A model generated the notes under the pieces. The model had not been told where the DNA came from, searched no databases, and worked only from the letters and a program-made list of their open reading frames with translations. The position numbers and the translations under genes were made by a program. From DAOSCP01 sp035379625 (lineage in GTDB: Bacteria > Bacteroidota > Ignavibacteria > Ignavibacteriales > DAOSCP01): DNA of 64,000 nt. The stretch covers positions 35,367-99,366 of the forward strand of contig DAOSVM010000004.1 of NCBI GenBank assembly GCA_035379625.1, given 5' to 3'. Shown here one piece after another: positions 63,735-64,000 of this stretch. Each line of letters opens with the position of its first letter. Within the stretch, counting starts at the first letter, position 1.

Positions 63735-64000
63735 AAAATTTACTCATTATATTTTTATGTTGAAATTTTATTCTGTAAATAGATTTTTATGTAAAACTTA
63801 AAAAATTCATACTATTAATAGTTGGGCCAGCTAGTATGTTCATTAAAAATTTTATGTTATTATAATAAAAATAAAAAATAATAACTTCTTATGCAAAAAT
63901 TACTTTTGTATAATAAATACATCTTAAAGAACAAAAATTTTTCACTGTTCATTATTAATTGTTTCTTCCGAGCCAATATTTGAAATTAATTTTGAATTCT
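63735..64000. other. Window edge, AT-rich, possible 3' end of a minus-strand gene
   Basis: No complete gene or RNA is visible. On the minus strand two short open stretches enter from the edge: one ends at 63955 (reads EFKINFKYWLGRNN), the other at 63942. Either could be the end of a gene outside the window; there is too little to choose. Confidence 0.3.

Overview
The window is an AT-rich chromosome segment from a bacterium of the Bacteroidota-Chlorobiota (FCB) group, most like the class Ignavibacteria. The evidence is: several exported proteins with type IX secretion (T9SS) sorting tails carrying a PNPFNP signature, a PorV/PorQ-type protein, an 11-subunit complex I without NuoEFG, and promoters fitting TTTG-N19/20-TAnnTTTG, the primary sigma consensus described in Bacteroidota. 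The taxon is inferred from these features, not from a marker gene.

Layout. 1-1.8 kb: tail of a T9SS protein, a MITE-like repeat element and a decayed minus-strand gene. 1.8-8.2 kb: a hybrid sensor kinase, convergent with a LolCDE-like lipoprotein exporter operon. 8.2-8.8 kb: tRNA cluster Pro-Arg-His-Glu-Glu with a clear promoter. 8.9-19.2 kb: nuoABCDHIJKLMN, closed by a perfect palindrome. 19.2-22.5 kb: an LTA-synthase-like sulfatase split by one in-frame stop, a DUF481 outer-membrane protein and a nitroreductase. 22.6-23.2 kb: a second full repeat element, inverted relative to the first. 23.3-25 kb: an OlsF-like ornithine-lipid acyltransferase.

25-40 kb looks like a nutrient-acquisition locus: M20 peptidase, exported cyanophycinase-family (S51) peptidase, YfcC/ArcD-type transporter, T9SS protein, RpiR-type regulator, TonB receptor, large T9SS protein, PorV-like barrel, a secreted tandem S51 protein whose second domain is catalytically dead, then glutamate dehydrogenase. 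The simplest reading is use of cyanophycin or another Asp/Arg-rich polymer; this is inference. 40.6-44.1 kb: ferredoxin plus geranylgeranyl-reductase-family flavoprotein, a DUF1460 amidase-like protein and phosphate acetyltransferase. 44.6-50.2 kb: SpoIID-like and YbaK proteins, a lone atpD, another T9SS protein and tRNA-Val.

50.3-61.1 kb is one mixed pyrimidine/purine operon (pyrD-pyrK-pyrC-pyrEF-purB-pyrB-pyrI-purC-purF-purM-purN). It includes a fused OPRT-OMP decarboxylase whose decarboxylase half resembles eukaryotic UMP synthase. It is followed by pepT and a methyltransferase gene broken by a one-base deletion in a poly-A run.

The most unusual feature is a dispersed repeat family. Ten copies of an end module lie between genes: a 17-19 bp terminal motif (TAGCTCAGACGGTGTAAGC) followed by one or two GC-rich hairpins whose stems differ in sequence but stay palindromic. 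Two pairs of ends bound elements of 531 and 615 bp with inverted termini and TA at both edges. Inside or beside several copies lie degenerate AT-rich tandem arrays with a strict 17-bp period (core ATATCGTA). No transposase is encoded in the window.
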